Below are positions 35,546 through 45,431 of a stretch of DNA of 64,000 nucleotides, piece after piece; the stretch's first letter is position 1, and each line of letters starts with the position of its first letter. The position numbers and the translations under genes are program-made. Below the pieces are notes generated by a model. That model made no database searches. It saw nothing but the letters and a program-made list of their open reading frames with translations, and was not told the DNA's origin. This DNA is from Odobenus rosmarus divergens (Eukaryota; Chordata; Mammalia; Carnivora; Odobenidae), in assembly GCF_000321225.1 (NCBI RefSeq), contig NW_004450477.1, positions 3,032,335 through 3,096,334 on the forward strand. The letters are read 5' to 3'.

Positions 35546-37770
35546 GACTCCAGAACCTGACACATACATTATAAGAAAGACGAACTGCAGATCAATTTTT
35601 GCAGAAGATGTATGTAAAAAAAAAAAAGTCTTCATATCAACAAATAGAACCCAGCTGTATATAAAAAGAATAATACAACAACATAGGGTTTATTCCTGGT
35701 ATACAAGGTTGGTTTAATATTTTAAAAAAGCAGTCTTTGTAATTCATTGCTAATAGAAAAGGGGGGAAAATTATAGGATTATCTTTTTATGTGAAAAAAA
35801 ACATTTGACAGAATTTGACATTCATTTATGATGAAAATTCTTGGCAAATAAGGCAACTTTGATAAAGAATACCCACACAAAACTATGGCAAATCTCATAC
35901 ATTTCCCTGGTATTTGGAAAAAATAAAGGAATACTTAAATTCCTCACTTCAATTTAATGTACTATTGGAATTCATAGCCAGGGTAATAAGGCAAGAAAGG
36001 CATGAGAATTTGAAAGCGATACGCACAACCGTCATTACTTACGGATGATCTGATTGTCTACCTAGGAAGTCTAAAAGAATCTATATAAGAAGTATTACAG
36101 TCAATAAATTTGGAAAAGTTGCTAGATACAAGGTAGATTTTTAAAAAATTATACCATCAACAAATAGAAAATGAAGTTTAGAAATTGATAAATGTAACGT
36201 AGCATCAAAATTATACCAGAAATAAATTTAACAATAGGTATGTAGGATCTCTTCTGAAAAATTACCAGACTATTAGGAGATATTAAAGAAGGTTGGAATA
36301 AGAGTAGATCTAAATAGAGACTATACCAGACCATGGTTTGAAAGACTCAATATGTAGATGTCAGTTCTGCAAATTTGTATATAAATTTAGTGTAATCCCA
36401 AACAGTAGTCCAGCAGAGTTTTTATGGAAATTAATAGGCTGATTCAAAATTCTCATAGAAATGCAAAGGGCTAAGGCCTTAACACTACCAATGTCAAGAT
36501 CTGTCATAAAACTATAGTAAGTAAGATAGCAAGGTAGTCACACACAGAAAAGTTCACCTTTGGTAAGAAAAAGTCCCAAAACCCACAGATATTTACCTGA
36601 TTTATGATAATGATGATACTGATATGGGGAAAAGAATGACCTTTTTACTAAATGATTCTGGGCCAGTTTATATCCATATTGAGGAACAATATGTCTAACA
36701 CCTCACGTGATGTACAAAAATCAATTCTGGGTGAATTGCAAATAGAAACATGAAAGGTAATAAGCTTTTAGAGGGATACACAGAGAATACCTTTAAGACC
36801 TTGGTGTAGGCAAAAAATTTTAAAACAAGATGCAAAGGGCACTAACTATCAAAGAAAAAAGACAAATAGGACTTCGTTAAGATTAAGGACTTTTGTTTAT
36901 TAAAAGACACAATGAAGTGAATCCAAAGGCAACCCACAGGGGAAAGATTCTTGCAACACATTAAGTATGACAAAAGACTTGTACCCAAATTATATAAAGA
37001 ACTCCTACAAATCAAAAAGAAAAATACAACCTGGGTTTTGAATAATGGGCAAAGTACTCATACTTCAAAAAGAGGGTATCTAAATGGAGGACAACCTAAA
37101 AGTATGACAAAAGTGCCCAGCTTCACTAGTCATCAGGGAAAGCAAACTAAAACCACAGTGAAATGTTAATAAAAACAGATTAGATGGACTAAAATGAAAT
37201 AGACAAAAAAATGCCAAATCTTGGCAAGGATGTAGGATAGCCAGGATGCTCATATATTACTTACAGGAATGTACATTTTAGGAACACTGTTTAACAGTCT
37301 CTAATAAAGATGAACCCAAGCATAAATGACCCAGAAATGCCATTCCTAGATACATACTGCATAGTAATATATATATTTAATGAAAGACATATACCTCAGT
37401 GCTTATAATAGCCCTATTCAAAATAACCCCAAACTGAAAAGTGCCTGGTTATCATCAACAGTAGAATGGCTAACTAAATTGTGGTCTGTTCATACAAGGG
37501 AGTATTACATAACAATGAGAATGAATCCTCTTCCGTGGCATATAACAACGTCAATGAATCTCCGAAACGTGATGTTGAACAAAAGAAGCTGGACATTGTT
37601 CCTTCTAGACAGAAGAAAAACCAGCCAGGCTAATCTCTGCTCTTTGAAGTGGGGTAGGGAAGGGAAGCAATTGGAAGGGAGCATTGAGGGACTACTGGTT
37701 GTAAGGATGTGTTTATTTTGTGAAACGTCCATGATTTGCGTACTATTCTGAATGTACTTCATACTTCAGT
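35546..37770 (+). mobile_element. L1 fragment, sense (ORF2 part plus 3'UTR)
   Basis: The + strand follows L1 ORF2 in sense: GGGTTTATTCCTGGTATACA and AAGGTTGGTTTAATATT at 35687-35720, ACATTTGACAGAATTTGACA at 35801, and a 3' region with ACAGTAGAATGGCTAACTAA at 37459. Stops and frameshifts are frequent, so there is no functional protein. It is older than the L1 at 4997-7610 by apparent decay. Confidence 0.8.
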
Positions 37771-39070
37771 AGAAAGAGAAAACACGAGTGAAGGACAGTG
37801 GGGGCAAGAGAGTTAAGGATCTTGGCAGAATGATGCCTGAGGTGGGGAAAGGTAGATTGGTGAGGACTGAAGGCCAGAAGGAGGTGGCCACATTGAGAAG
37901 GCAGAGGATAGAGCAGTCGAGCTCCAGTGGGAGGAGGGGAATGAGAGATGGGGCTGAGTGGGGGTTTGTGGTCGGGGGTGGGGTAGGAAACTTGGATGTA
38001 AGGTTTCCAAGGTGGACTGGTCCTGTCTGATGGTGAGGTCCAGAGTGTGAGGGGCCGAAGTGAAAAAAGGTGAAGGTCACTGGAGTTCAAGAACACAAAG
38101 GAAGGAGAAGTCCAGAGGGCCTGGGGTAGGTGTTCCGTGTGGAGCGCGATATGAGTCAGGTGTTGACAGGGCTCAGAGCCCAAAGGAGGGTAATGATTCG
38201 GTTATCAAAGTCTGTACTCATGTCGCTGCAAGGACAAAAGCCAAGTTAAACTGTCTTAAGCGCAAGTGAGAATTTATTATCTTCCATTAGTGAAAGGCTA
38301 GGGTAGAGCTTCAAAAGTACTGGATCCAGGTGTTAAAATTGTCATGGGATGGCTACCTGCAACCCCCAACCCCCACCACCAACACTGCTTTTCTTGGATT
38401 GGCCTTTAGTGACAGGCAGCCTTCCTCCACTTGTAGCTCCACAGTTCGGGTGCCCTTACGGTTACTCATCCCGGAAGGCACCCGGAGAAGTCCCAGGGGT
38501 GACACTGCTGACTCCACTCAGGACCATGTGTCCGCACTCGAAGTGGGAGCGGATCAGCCCCCTGCACCACGTTCCCTGGGGGCAAGGGAGTAGAAGGTAA
38601 AAACCGTGTCCCCCATGGAGGTAAGTGCCAGATTGGCCTGACCCCCGGTGGTCTCTAAGCCAGAGGGGTGCAGGGAAGTGAGGACTCTGTGCTCTCTGCA
38701 GGAGCGGGATGTCGCCAAGAACACTCACCGCGTGACTCCGTGTGGAGGAGGCAGAGTGCGGCAGGGGCCTGCCCTCGGCCAGACCTGCTCTGAACCGCCT
38801 GGTGCGGGAGGGGTGCGGGGCAGGGGCACCCGGCCCACCGGACAGAGAAACTTGGCCTGTGCCAGCTTATTGTATCTCTACCCACGTTTAAATGGCCTCA
38901 TCTCAGAACTGTCTCCTCTCGCCTAACGGACTGAGGGTGTTCTTTCCATTTCAGCCAGCTGGAGTGTTGTGTTTTGTTTGGGTTTTTAAAGCTTCATCTT
39001 CCTGTTTGTCATGCTTTCTCACTTTCCCATCTCGTGTCTGTGCATTTCTCTTTTCCTCGCCTTGTCTCAG

Positions 39071-39163
39071 GGAAGAGGAGAAGGAGGAAGAGGAATGGCC
39101 AGTCACGGAGCCCGATTCAGAGGAAGAGAGAGAGGACGATGCCCCCTGTCAGGGCAAGGACAG
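39071..39163 (+). CDS. FHOD3: FHOD3 exon B (muscle/cardiac cassette exon, acidic)
   Basis: A 93-base cassette exon, phase 2 at both ends, so it adds 31 residues or is skipped without a frameshift. The acceptor is TTGTCTCAG|GGAAG after a strong pyrimidine tract. The donor ACAG|GTACTG is weak, lacking A at +4 and G at +5. It reads EEEKEEEEWPVTEPDSEEE, then REDDAPCQGKD with a split final Arg or Ser codon. About half the residues are acidic, and TEPDSEEE fits CK2-type phosphorylation (inference). In FHOD3 literature that I recall, heart transcripts contain extra exons here (11 and 12) and a later exon 25, and the insert helps direct Fhod3 to the sarcomere. I identify B as exon 11 from its place between A and D and its frame. 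The separate T(D/E)5XE insert is not this exon. Confidence 0.88.
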
Positions 39164-41651
39164 GTACTGAGCCTGGACCCTCCCAGGCTCCCACTAACAG
39201 CCCGAGGTTCCTTCCTAACAGATCGTTTGCAGCCACCTTTCAGAGATCTCCCTTCCTCACTGGCTCCCACTGGCAGTCTTTACCCTGAACACAGGGCCAC
39301 AGAGTGACTAGTTTTGTAGAAACAGCTGAGCACGTGTGCGTCAGAGAACCGCACTGTCCCTTCCTGACCTTGCTTTACGGAAAAAAATCGCATAACTGGT
39401 TTTCTCCCTGCTGTTCCCTCCCTCATTAGTGCTTTGGCTTAGGTTGACGCTGACTAGAAAGATGTTCATGTCTGCTCGGAAAATGTTAGTAACCCTTTCG
39501 GCATTGTAGGAAGGATAATTCCATGTGTCCCCTTCTTCCTACTAATTTTACCAATGTAACAGTTGCTAAAGTGTGTGGGTAACAGCTATGTTAATGACGC
39601 AGGTTGGTTTTTTATCCAAATGGACAGGAGTACTTTTCACCCCATGCAGCCCAGAAAATTTTCCCATTATCTATTTTCACCCTGAGAATAAGTACCATGA
39701 TTCTACAGCCTTTTAAAGGAGTTTACTGTCCTCTGCTAATACCTTTCAAGTATGCGTTCTTTCTATCTTCAGGCAGCGTTAATAGATACACCTTGCAGAT
39801 ATTTTTTTAATTTTGTAGGTATTTTCCCAAAACGATGTGTTTATAAAAGATAAAAGTTGATCACCAGTAATTTCATCTTCTAACACTACACTGCAAATTG
39901 AATATTTTTACTGGTTTTCCACAAATAAGCAAAACAAAAGAGATCTTGGATAAATTAGGACGAAACATCTTTCTTACAAACTTCAAAATCAGTGGGATTC
40001 CTTGCTGCTTGGCCTCTTTCTCTAGGCCACCAGTGCACAAAAAAGGGGTCGTTTGACGTGCTGAGACACCCGCCATTCCCAGGGGCCGTGGAATCCTCTC
40101 TGATCCGACAAACTAGTGATTGTTTCCCTGCTTTGGAAATGTCTGGGAAGAAGCCAGCAGGGTGGGAGTGTGGAGAGAGGAAAAGAATGACCTGGTCACA
40201 AAAAGTGAGCCACCCATGTCAGAATGAGGGGGGAGAAAGATTGTCATTAGCCGCAACCCCTCACCAATGGGGAGCTGCCATGCCTGGGCGTAATGATACC
40301 CAGGGGTGCTCTGGGGAGGGAGGAAGTTTGGTGGATAGTCCCACCTTAGGTTGAAAATCAGCCACTGGAGATCCTGTAGACCCTCAATGAATACACTGGT
40401 CTGGCTCCATATGTGCTTACATGTGCGTGGTCTGTCCCACCCACACAAACCCATTGCCCTCGGCTACTCTCATGATACAGCACCTCCGACCAGAAGGAAG
40501 AATCTGGCTAGAAAGGGCAACCTTCAAAGCATCCCTCTTGATGTTGTGCTGTCTTTACATAGGGTTGTTATTTCCACGGGTAGATGGTGGTTTATTGTTC
40601 TGTAAGGTCTTTTTTCTATACGATCTGATGCTGGAGGCATCCTTGATCAAAATATAGTTAGGCTTTCAGGTTTTAGGAAATAAAGTGGTGCCTATGTAAC
40701 ACCGGGGCATATTTAACTGCCATCCCCTCATCCAGCCAGGGGAACTGCTATGTCCCTGCCCCTCTATACAGAGGGAGCTCCAAATTTGAGGTAGAAAAGA
40801 AAACAGGTCACGTCCCATTCCCGAATGGGCATGGCTGGGAGTCAAGTGCTCCGGGAGAAGGACCGTGGTTTTGAAAAATGCAGAGTTTAACAGAGGTTCT
40901 CTGGTTATAAGAGTGTACGTCCAAAGATCTCAGTGGTCCAAATCCAGTCCTGTGAAAATGGAAAAGTTTTACAGCTGTGGCAGAATTGGGCTGCCTGAAG
41001 GAGTCCAGATGTCTAGGGCTTAGTCGTAGAGGTGGGTGGTGGAGAAAGTGTGAAGTGGGCCAAATTTGACTTGAGTGTGCCAGTCCCTCTTTTCTGGCTG
41101 TTTGCATTCCTTGCTGGCATCCCCTCTCCTTTGTCCTTTTCCATTCCTCCTTTTGAGGAAGCACCTGAAAGCAGGGACCTAAAGGCTGAGGCTTGGGGAA
41201 TACTTCTTCCTCCAGGCTGGGCTTTTTAGGAGGAGGGCAGAACCTCGATTTGACCAAGAGAAAGGAATGAAGTTCAAATCGTGGAAATTCAGGTGCCGGT
41301 ACAATCAGTGGGGAGAAACTGGGGAGACTGGGGAGCTGTTGAGGAAGAGCCTTAGGGGCTCCATTAAATCCCCACCCAAAAGCGTCTGAAGGCCCAGAGG
41401 CCAGACTGATTTGCAGGAATGTGTCGTTGCGTTCTTTCGGCAAGTCTTGCCTCCCAGATTGACAAGCCCAGACTCCGGGATTGTTGGGAGAACAAAAGCT
41501 TCTGGTGGTGGGCTTCCATGCTGCAGTTCAAGACACAGCTGATTCTGGAGTTAGGTGACCCTAACAGTAGTGGGGTTTCTGTGCCCTGTTCGCTTTCCTA
41601 ACCTTTGCTTCCCTCTCCTTCCCCCACCTCCCTTCCTCCCTGCTGGGTCAG
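39164..41651 (+). other. FHOD3: FHOD3 intron between cassette exons B and C
   Basis: About 2.5 kb with no transposon I recognise. It begins GTACTG and ends in a CT-rich tract followed by CAGCAG. A branch-site candidate TTTCCTAAC (41594-41602) lies about 50 bases before the acceptor. A 211-codon antisense open frame at 40808-41443 lacks an ATG at its start and is treated as chance. Confidence 0.85.
39193..39219 (+). promoter_or_regulatory. Bipartite QKI-type splicing element after exon B
   Basis: ACTAAC at 39193-39198 and TAAC at 39216-39219 are 17 bases apart, matching the known QKI rule of ACUAAY plus a UAAY half-site within 1-20 bases. The core starts 30 bases after the weak donor of exon B. 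QKI bound downstream of an exon usually promotes inclusion (family knowledge); use here is inferred. Confidence 0.5.
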
Positions 41652-41999
41652 CAGAGAGGCCAGACCTGCCTCGGAGCAGAGTCCCGCCGGAGAGGATGCT
41701 GCTCCTGAGAGCTCAGCCCTCTCCAGTGCCACCTCGCAGGGAAAGCGGCTTCCGGCCAGCACTGCGGTGGGGAGTCCCTTGCGCAGCGGGTCCTCCGGGG
41801 CTGCCCTTCTGTCACCGCCCCTGACCCCTGCCTCGGCCTCCCGGCCTTCCTCCACCGCACCTGGCCCCCCGAAGGCATCACCGACCATAGAGAAGCTGCC
41901 CTATGTGCCCCACAGCCCTTTCCACCTCTTCTCCTATGACTTCGAGGATTCGCCCTTGTCCGCCAAGGAAAAGGAGGCTGAGTCCCTGAAGGAAAGCAG
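41652..41999 (+). CDS. FHOD3: FHOD3 exon C (muscle/cardiac cassette exon, Pro/Ser-rich)
   Basis: A 348-base cassette exon, or 345 if the second of two tandem acceptors is used. It is phase 2 at both ends and adds 116 or 115 residues. The acceptor region reads GGGTCAG|CAG|AGAGG. The donor GCAG|GTAGAT is weak, with no G at +5. Reading frame: EARPASEQSPAGEDAAPESS, then a Ser/Pro/Ala-rich part with GSPLRSGSSGAALLSPPLTP, then PYVPHSPFHLFSYDFEDSPL and a charged KEKEAESLKES end. The PYVPHSPFHLFSYDFED block is not low complexity and looks like a short linear binding motif. The exon C frame joins B and D without a stop. This is probably human exon 12, part of the heart-specific insert. The minus-strand 167-codon open frame over it is a GC-rich shadow. 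Confidence 0.88.
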
Positions 42000-42134
42000 G
42001 TAGATCTAGCCTCCTGGAGGCCTGTGTGAGCTTCATCCAGGGAAGGAGACACAGCATGTTGACCGTACCTTCTGGCTTGCCTTCGGCTGTGTTCGTGTGG
42101 ATTCCAGTCCAAGCTGAGGGCAGTTGTGGCATAA

Positions 42135-42163
42135 ACTAACTCCCTAACCACTAACTAACTAAC
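42135..42163 (+). promoter_or_regulatory. QKI motif cluster after exon C (4x ACTAAC)
   Basis: ACTAAC occurs at 42135-42140, 42150-42155, 42154-42159 and 42158-42163, with an extra CTAACC between. The cluster lies 136-164 bases after the exon C donor. QKI recognises ACUAAY as a dimer, so this is a high-density candidate site. CTAAC also resembles branch-point sequence, but here it is downstream of a 5' splice site and far from any acceptor. Confidence 0.55.
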
Positions 42164-42279
42164 TACCAGTGTTTAGGCAAGAGGCAGAAGAAAATTGTCA
42201 TCCGTTTGAATCAAAGAGCTCTTCTGCTATAATACAATTACTAAAAGTGGACTTTTAAGCATATGGTTTTTAAAAAATA

Positions 42280-42285
42280 TGCATG
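42280..42285 (+). promoter_or_regulatory. RBFOX-type TGCATG element after exon C
   Basis: UGCAUG, 281 bases after the exon C donor. RBFOX1/2 bound downstream of cassette exons typically promotes inclusion in heart, muscle and brain. A single hexamer is weak evidence on its own. Confidence 0.35.
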
Positions 42286-42879
42286 GTCTGACAAAATCTG
42301 TACATTTTGCACCTGCCTGTGTGGGTCTTATTTGACCTGCAGAATGTAGCCAAGTGTTCTGCCCTCTTTCCGTGCAGTGTTTTGAGTGGGATTTTCCTTC
42401 CTTTAACAGTCCCTCTGATTCTCTCCATTTGGGCACGTATTCTGCCTGTGAACCTTACAACTTCCGGTCTTTCTCTTCTAATAGGTGGGTGTCTTTATTT
42501 TCTCTCCCTCTTCTATTACTTCCTGTTTCTATTCTAATGTGTGCGTTTTCCTTTCAAAGATTGCTCATGGCTCCCCATGAGATGGCAAGCAATTGCAATT
42601 TGAATCCCTTCACAGGCATTGGTGCAATTACGTGACTCAAGTATGAGTGCTGCGATAATTCTTGCAAAAATTGGAGAGAGGAGCAGAGGGAGGGGGCTGT
42701 GCAAATCAGAACGGTGCAAGGAAATTTTAGCAGGGCTTGTCGCGTGCCTGTGTGCCGGCCCTTCACTGTTGCCTGGCTTAGGAGTTCTCTGCAGCGTGGG
42801 GAAAGGGGGACGGAGGGTTTAAATATTTTGAAAAACCAATTGTCCCAAATCAGTGATTGATAATACCGATGGCTTCTCC

Positions 42880-43090
42880 TATCTTAGAGTAATAATCATT
42901 GATTATTACTTCCCTATACTTCCCATGAAATTAGCATCTTAAAGTATTACTTAATCCTAAGAGGTAGGTTCTGTTACTAGCCCTTATTTACAAGGAGGAA
43001 ACTAAGGCACAGAGAGCCATGGAAATGGGGAGTGGTTTCTACCCCAAGCATCCTGCTCCAGGTTCTGATCCTAACCTGTAGGTTGTACAA
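42880..43090 (-). mobile_element. MIR relic, antisense
   Basis: CTAAGAGGTAGGTTCTGTTAC and ACAAGGAGGAAACTAAGGCA follow reverse-complement MIR order. Confidence 0.75.
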
Positions 43091-43440
43091 GCAGTCTGTC
43101 TCTCTCCTTCCTGGGGTCATCTACACAGCAACTCCAAATACCTGAACCCTGGCCGCTCCCTGCGAGGGGTTCTTCGGGCAAGTCCTTGTCAACAAAATGT
43201 TTCTGCCAGAGCCTGTATTTGGGGGACCCTCAGCCTGGGTGCCCAGCAAGAAGTTACACCTTGTTTTGAATGAAGGCATATGGGACCCAGACCTGAAGAA
43301 CCGCTCTTTCACACCACAAATAGGACCGGTTGCAATGGGTGTCAGATACTTCATCTAATAAATAGGAGAATTAATTTAGAACTGTGACCATCAACCTTTC
43401 TGCTTACATATGACCTAAGAATATTTTGACACTTCCCTCA

Positions 43441-43867
43441 AAGTTTTTTTTTTTTTTTTTTTTTATTAAAGATTTATTGATTTAGGGCGCCTGGGTAGCT
43501 CAGATGGTTAAGCATCTGCCTTCGCCTCAGGTCATGATCCCAGAGTCCTGGGATCGAGTCCCGCATCGGGCTCCCTGCTCCTTGGGAGCCTGCTTCTCCC
43601 TCTGCCTCTCTCTCTCTCTCTCTCTGTCTCTCATGAATAAATAAATAAAATCTTAAAAAGAATACTTTATAAAAAAAAGATTTATTTAGAGAGAGAGAGA
43701 GCTCGTGCGCACATGCTGGAGGAGGAGCAGAGGGAGAGAATCTCAAGCAGACTCCTCCCTGAGTGTGGAGCCCTACCTGGGGCTTGATCCCATGACCCAT
43801 GAGATCATGACTTGAGCCAAAACGAAGAGTCAGAGGCTTAACCAACTGGGCCACCCAGGCGCCCCAT
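43441..43867 (-). mobile_element. Can-SINE, antisense, split by a second SINE
   Basis: Starts with a long T-run after 43443 and resumes after the inner insertion, with the head complement CTGGGCCACCCAGGCGCCCC ending near 43865. Flanked by the target-site duplication ACTTCCCTCA at 43431-43440 and 43868-43877. The inner SINE sits in its tail. Confidence 0.92.
43485..43672 (+). mobile_element. Can-SINE, sense, nested
   Basis: GGGCGCCTGGGTAGCTCAG head, GTCCTGGGATCGAGTCCCGC, (TC)n and AATAAATAAATAAAATCTT. It is bounded by copies of AAAGATTTATT belonging to the outer SINE tail (near 43468 and 43677), so it inserted after the outer element. Confidence 0.93.
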
Positions 43868-44143
43868 ACTTCCCTCAGTTTTAAATAGCCTGTCTCAAGT
43901 TTTTTGTTAGGAGTTTAAACAGTTGTAAAAGATGTAATTTGTCTATTGTATATGTGCTTTAAATTCCTTTCTGTAAAAACCTTGGGGTTTCAGATTTAAA
44001 TGATTAAATTCTGGGAAACACTTGTGTATGCCTGATTGGCAAAGCCTGTTCTCAGACGAATGAGACTGAGTTTCTGTCAGAAAGTCTGACTTCATGTTTC
44101 AGTTCAAATATGCGCATATCCCTGTGACAACCATCTCACTTCG

Positions 44144-44271
44144 AGAATTGAGAAGTAAACTGGACAGACTGTGAGGTATTTGGACTAATTGCTCAGCTAT
44201 TTCAAAAAACCAACAGAGGGAAAAACGAATTATGCTTGTTTTATTACCATAATGTCATTTAAACACGATTC
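44144..44271 (+). repeat. Diverged direct duplication, copy 1
   Basis: Aligns with 45304-45431 at roughly 80% by eye with few gaps. Shared blocks include ATTGAGAAG, ACTGTGAGGT, TATGCTTGTTTT and GTCATTTAAAC. Origin unknown. Confidence 0.75.
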
Positions 44272-44351
44272 CCAGGTAGGTGGGCAGGTAGATAGGGGGA
44301 ATGCGTGAGGCCTCGCTCTGAGTTTAGTCCTGGATAAAGTGGGCCTTCTCC

Positions 44352-44777
44352 TTACTCAGTATTTCTTAAGGGGATTCCCTCAAGGATGAGGCTTGTGCAC
44401 ACTGTTCCTTTGCCTGGCACCCTGGAGGTTTTGCCGCTCAAAGCACTGCCCCACGCTGATTTGGCCTGGGTGAGGATGTTGCTTTTTTTCCCCTCAAAGT
44501 GGAAGGCCATCCTGGAAGGGGAGGCAGGAGAGGAGAACTTGGAGACCTTAGGAGTGGCCACAGGCAGACCCATTTTAAAAAGAGAGCAGATATGGAACTC
44601 ATTTCCTCTTGTTTCTAGGTTGGCTTGGTTTGCCTGCAGGAGTGTGTGGACTCCACTTTGAGCACCTTCAAACTGCAGGTTCTCTAGGAGTCTCTTGTAG
44701 GTCTCAAACTGTGGGCTTGCTGGATCTCTCCCGTGATTTTTATGGAGCGCCTCCAACATGGCTCTTAGGTCCTCCAA
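44352..44777 (-). other. Unassigned minus-strand open frame (141 codons)
   Basis: Minus-strand frame without stops, first codon TTG (the first ATG is six codons in). The first third reads protein-like: EDLRAMLEALHKNHGRDPAS, then PQFETYKRLLENLQ. The rest is less convincing. I recognise no family, and no promoter, polyadenylation signal or clear splice pair is visible. It may be a transposon or processed-pseudogene remnant, or chance. It lies between the two copies of the diverged duplication. Confidence 0.25.
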
Positions 44778-45303
44778 GAACAGTATCTATGTGCAAGTTA
44801 AGAGCTGTACATTTGCCTGGAATAAAAATAACTTGGCAACCTCATCTTCCCCAGCAGGGTGGTGGTAGCCCATGAGGGTGACTCTGGACTTTCTGCTGAT
44901 GGTCTCACGGCCTCTGATGGGGCTTTCCTGGGCCCAGGTCCTTCCCACTTGGGCATCGCCACTGCTTATAGTCCTGGGGGATGGGAGTAATAGAAACACA
45001 TAAATCGCTGGAATGAATATACACATAAGAGAAACTGCTTTGTGCTTGTGCATGAAGATTGCCCTAAATTTAACAATTTTTTATCTTTTGTCTGAAAGGA
45101 ATTTGAATGCTGTATAAATATTGTTTGTACCTATTAATTTTCTGATGTTCACTCACTGTGGTTTTCATGGAGTCTGTACAGCTCAGTGGTTGACTGCCAT
45201 TGAGCCGGTTCTAGTAGATACCAACCAGTTAGTCCGTGTAAAGCACCAAAGGAAAAAAGTACGGTGAATTGAGTGAGTCGTAGGAACCAGTTCATTGGGC
45301 TGA

Positions 45304-45431
45304 AATTGAGAAGCAAAACTGAATGGACTGTGAGGTCTTTGAATTAATTGCTTGGCCATTAGAAAAACCAAAGCAGGGGGGAATATGCATTATGCTTGTT
45401 TTTATTTCCATCAGGTCATTTAAACTCAATT
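45304..45431 (+). repeat. Diverged direct duplication, copy 2
   Basis: Second copy of the segment at 44144-44271, 1160 bases downstream in the same orientation. Confidence 0.75.

Larger units (their letters stand above)
15793..39070 (+). other. FHOD3: FHOD3 intron between exons A and B
   Basis: A 23.3-kb intron bounded by GTAAGC and a pyrimidine-rich acceptor (TTTCTCTTTTCCTCGCCTTG, then TCTCAG). It holds two SINEs near 19 kb, hAT-type DNA transposon relics at 19.9, 20.6, 29.3 and 33.1 kb, L1 pieces at 22.5, 25.4, 32.9 and 35.5 kb, and several MIR and L2 relics. I see no exon and no RNA gene. The stretches 16.6-18.2, 20.9-22.2, 23.7-25.3, 25.5-27.0 and 29.4-31.6 kb show nothing I recognise. 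Confidence 0.85.

Noticed and set aside
35253..35717. 154-codon + strand open frame
   Set aside because: The last third is L1 ORF2-like sequence and the first part is unremarkable.
37743..38183. 146-codon minus-strand open frame
   Set aside because: Purine-rich low-complexity DNA on the + strand gives Pro/Ser/His-rich antisense frames; no homology recognised.
38940..39070. Upstream acceptor-like TTCTTTCCATTTCAG as an alternative start of exon B
   Set aside because: Using it would add 116 bases and shift the reading frame, giving an Arg-rich product. The acceptor at 39070 restores the FHOD3 frame exactly. It may act as a decoy only.
40808..41443. Longest open frame in the window, 211 codons on the minus strand upstream of exon C
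   Set aside because: It starts with TTG, and the first ATG is about 110 codons in. The product has no recognisable domain and a Pro/Ser/His-rich composition typical of antisense GC-rich DNA. No splice or polyadenylation signals were evident.
41648..42151. 167-codon minus-strand open frame over exon C
   Set aside because: Shadow of the GC-rich coding exon on the other strand; no independent protein features.
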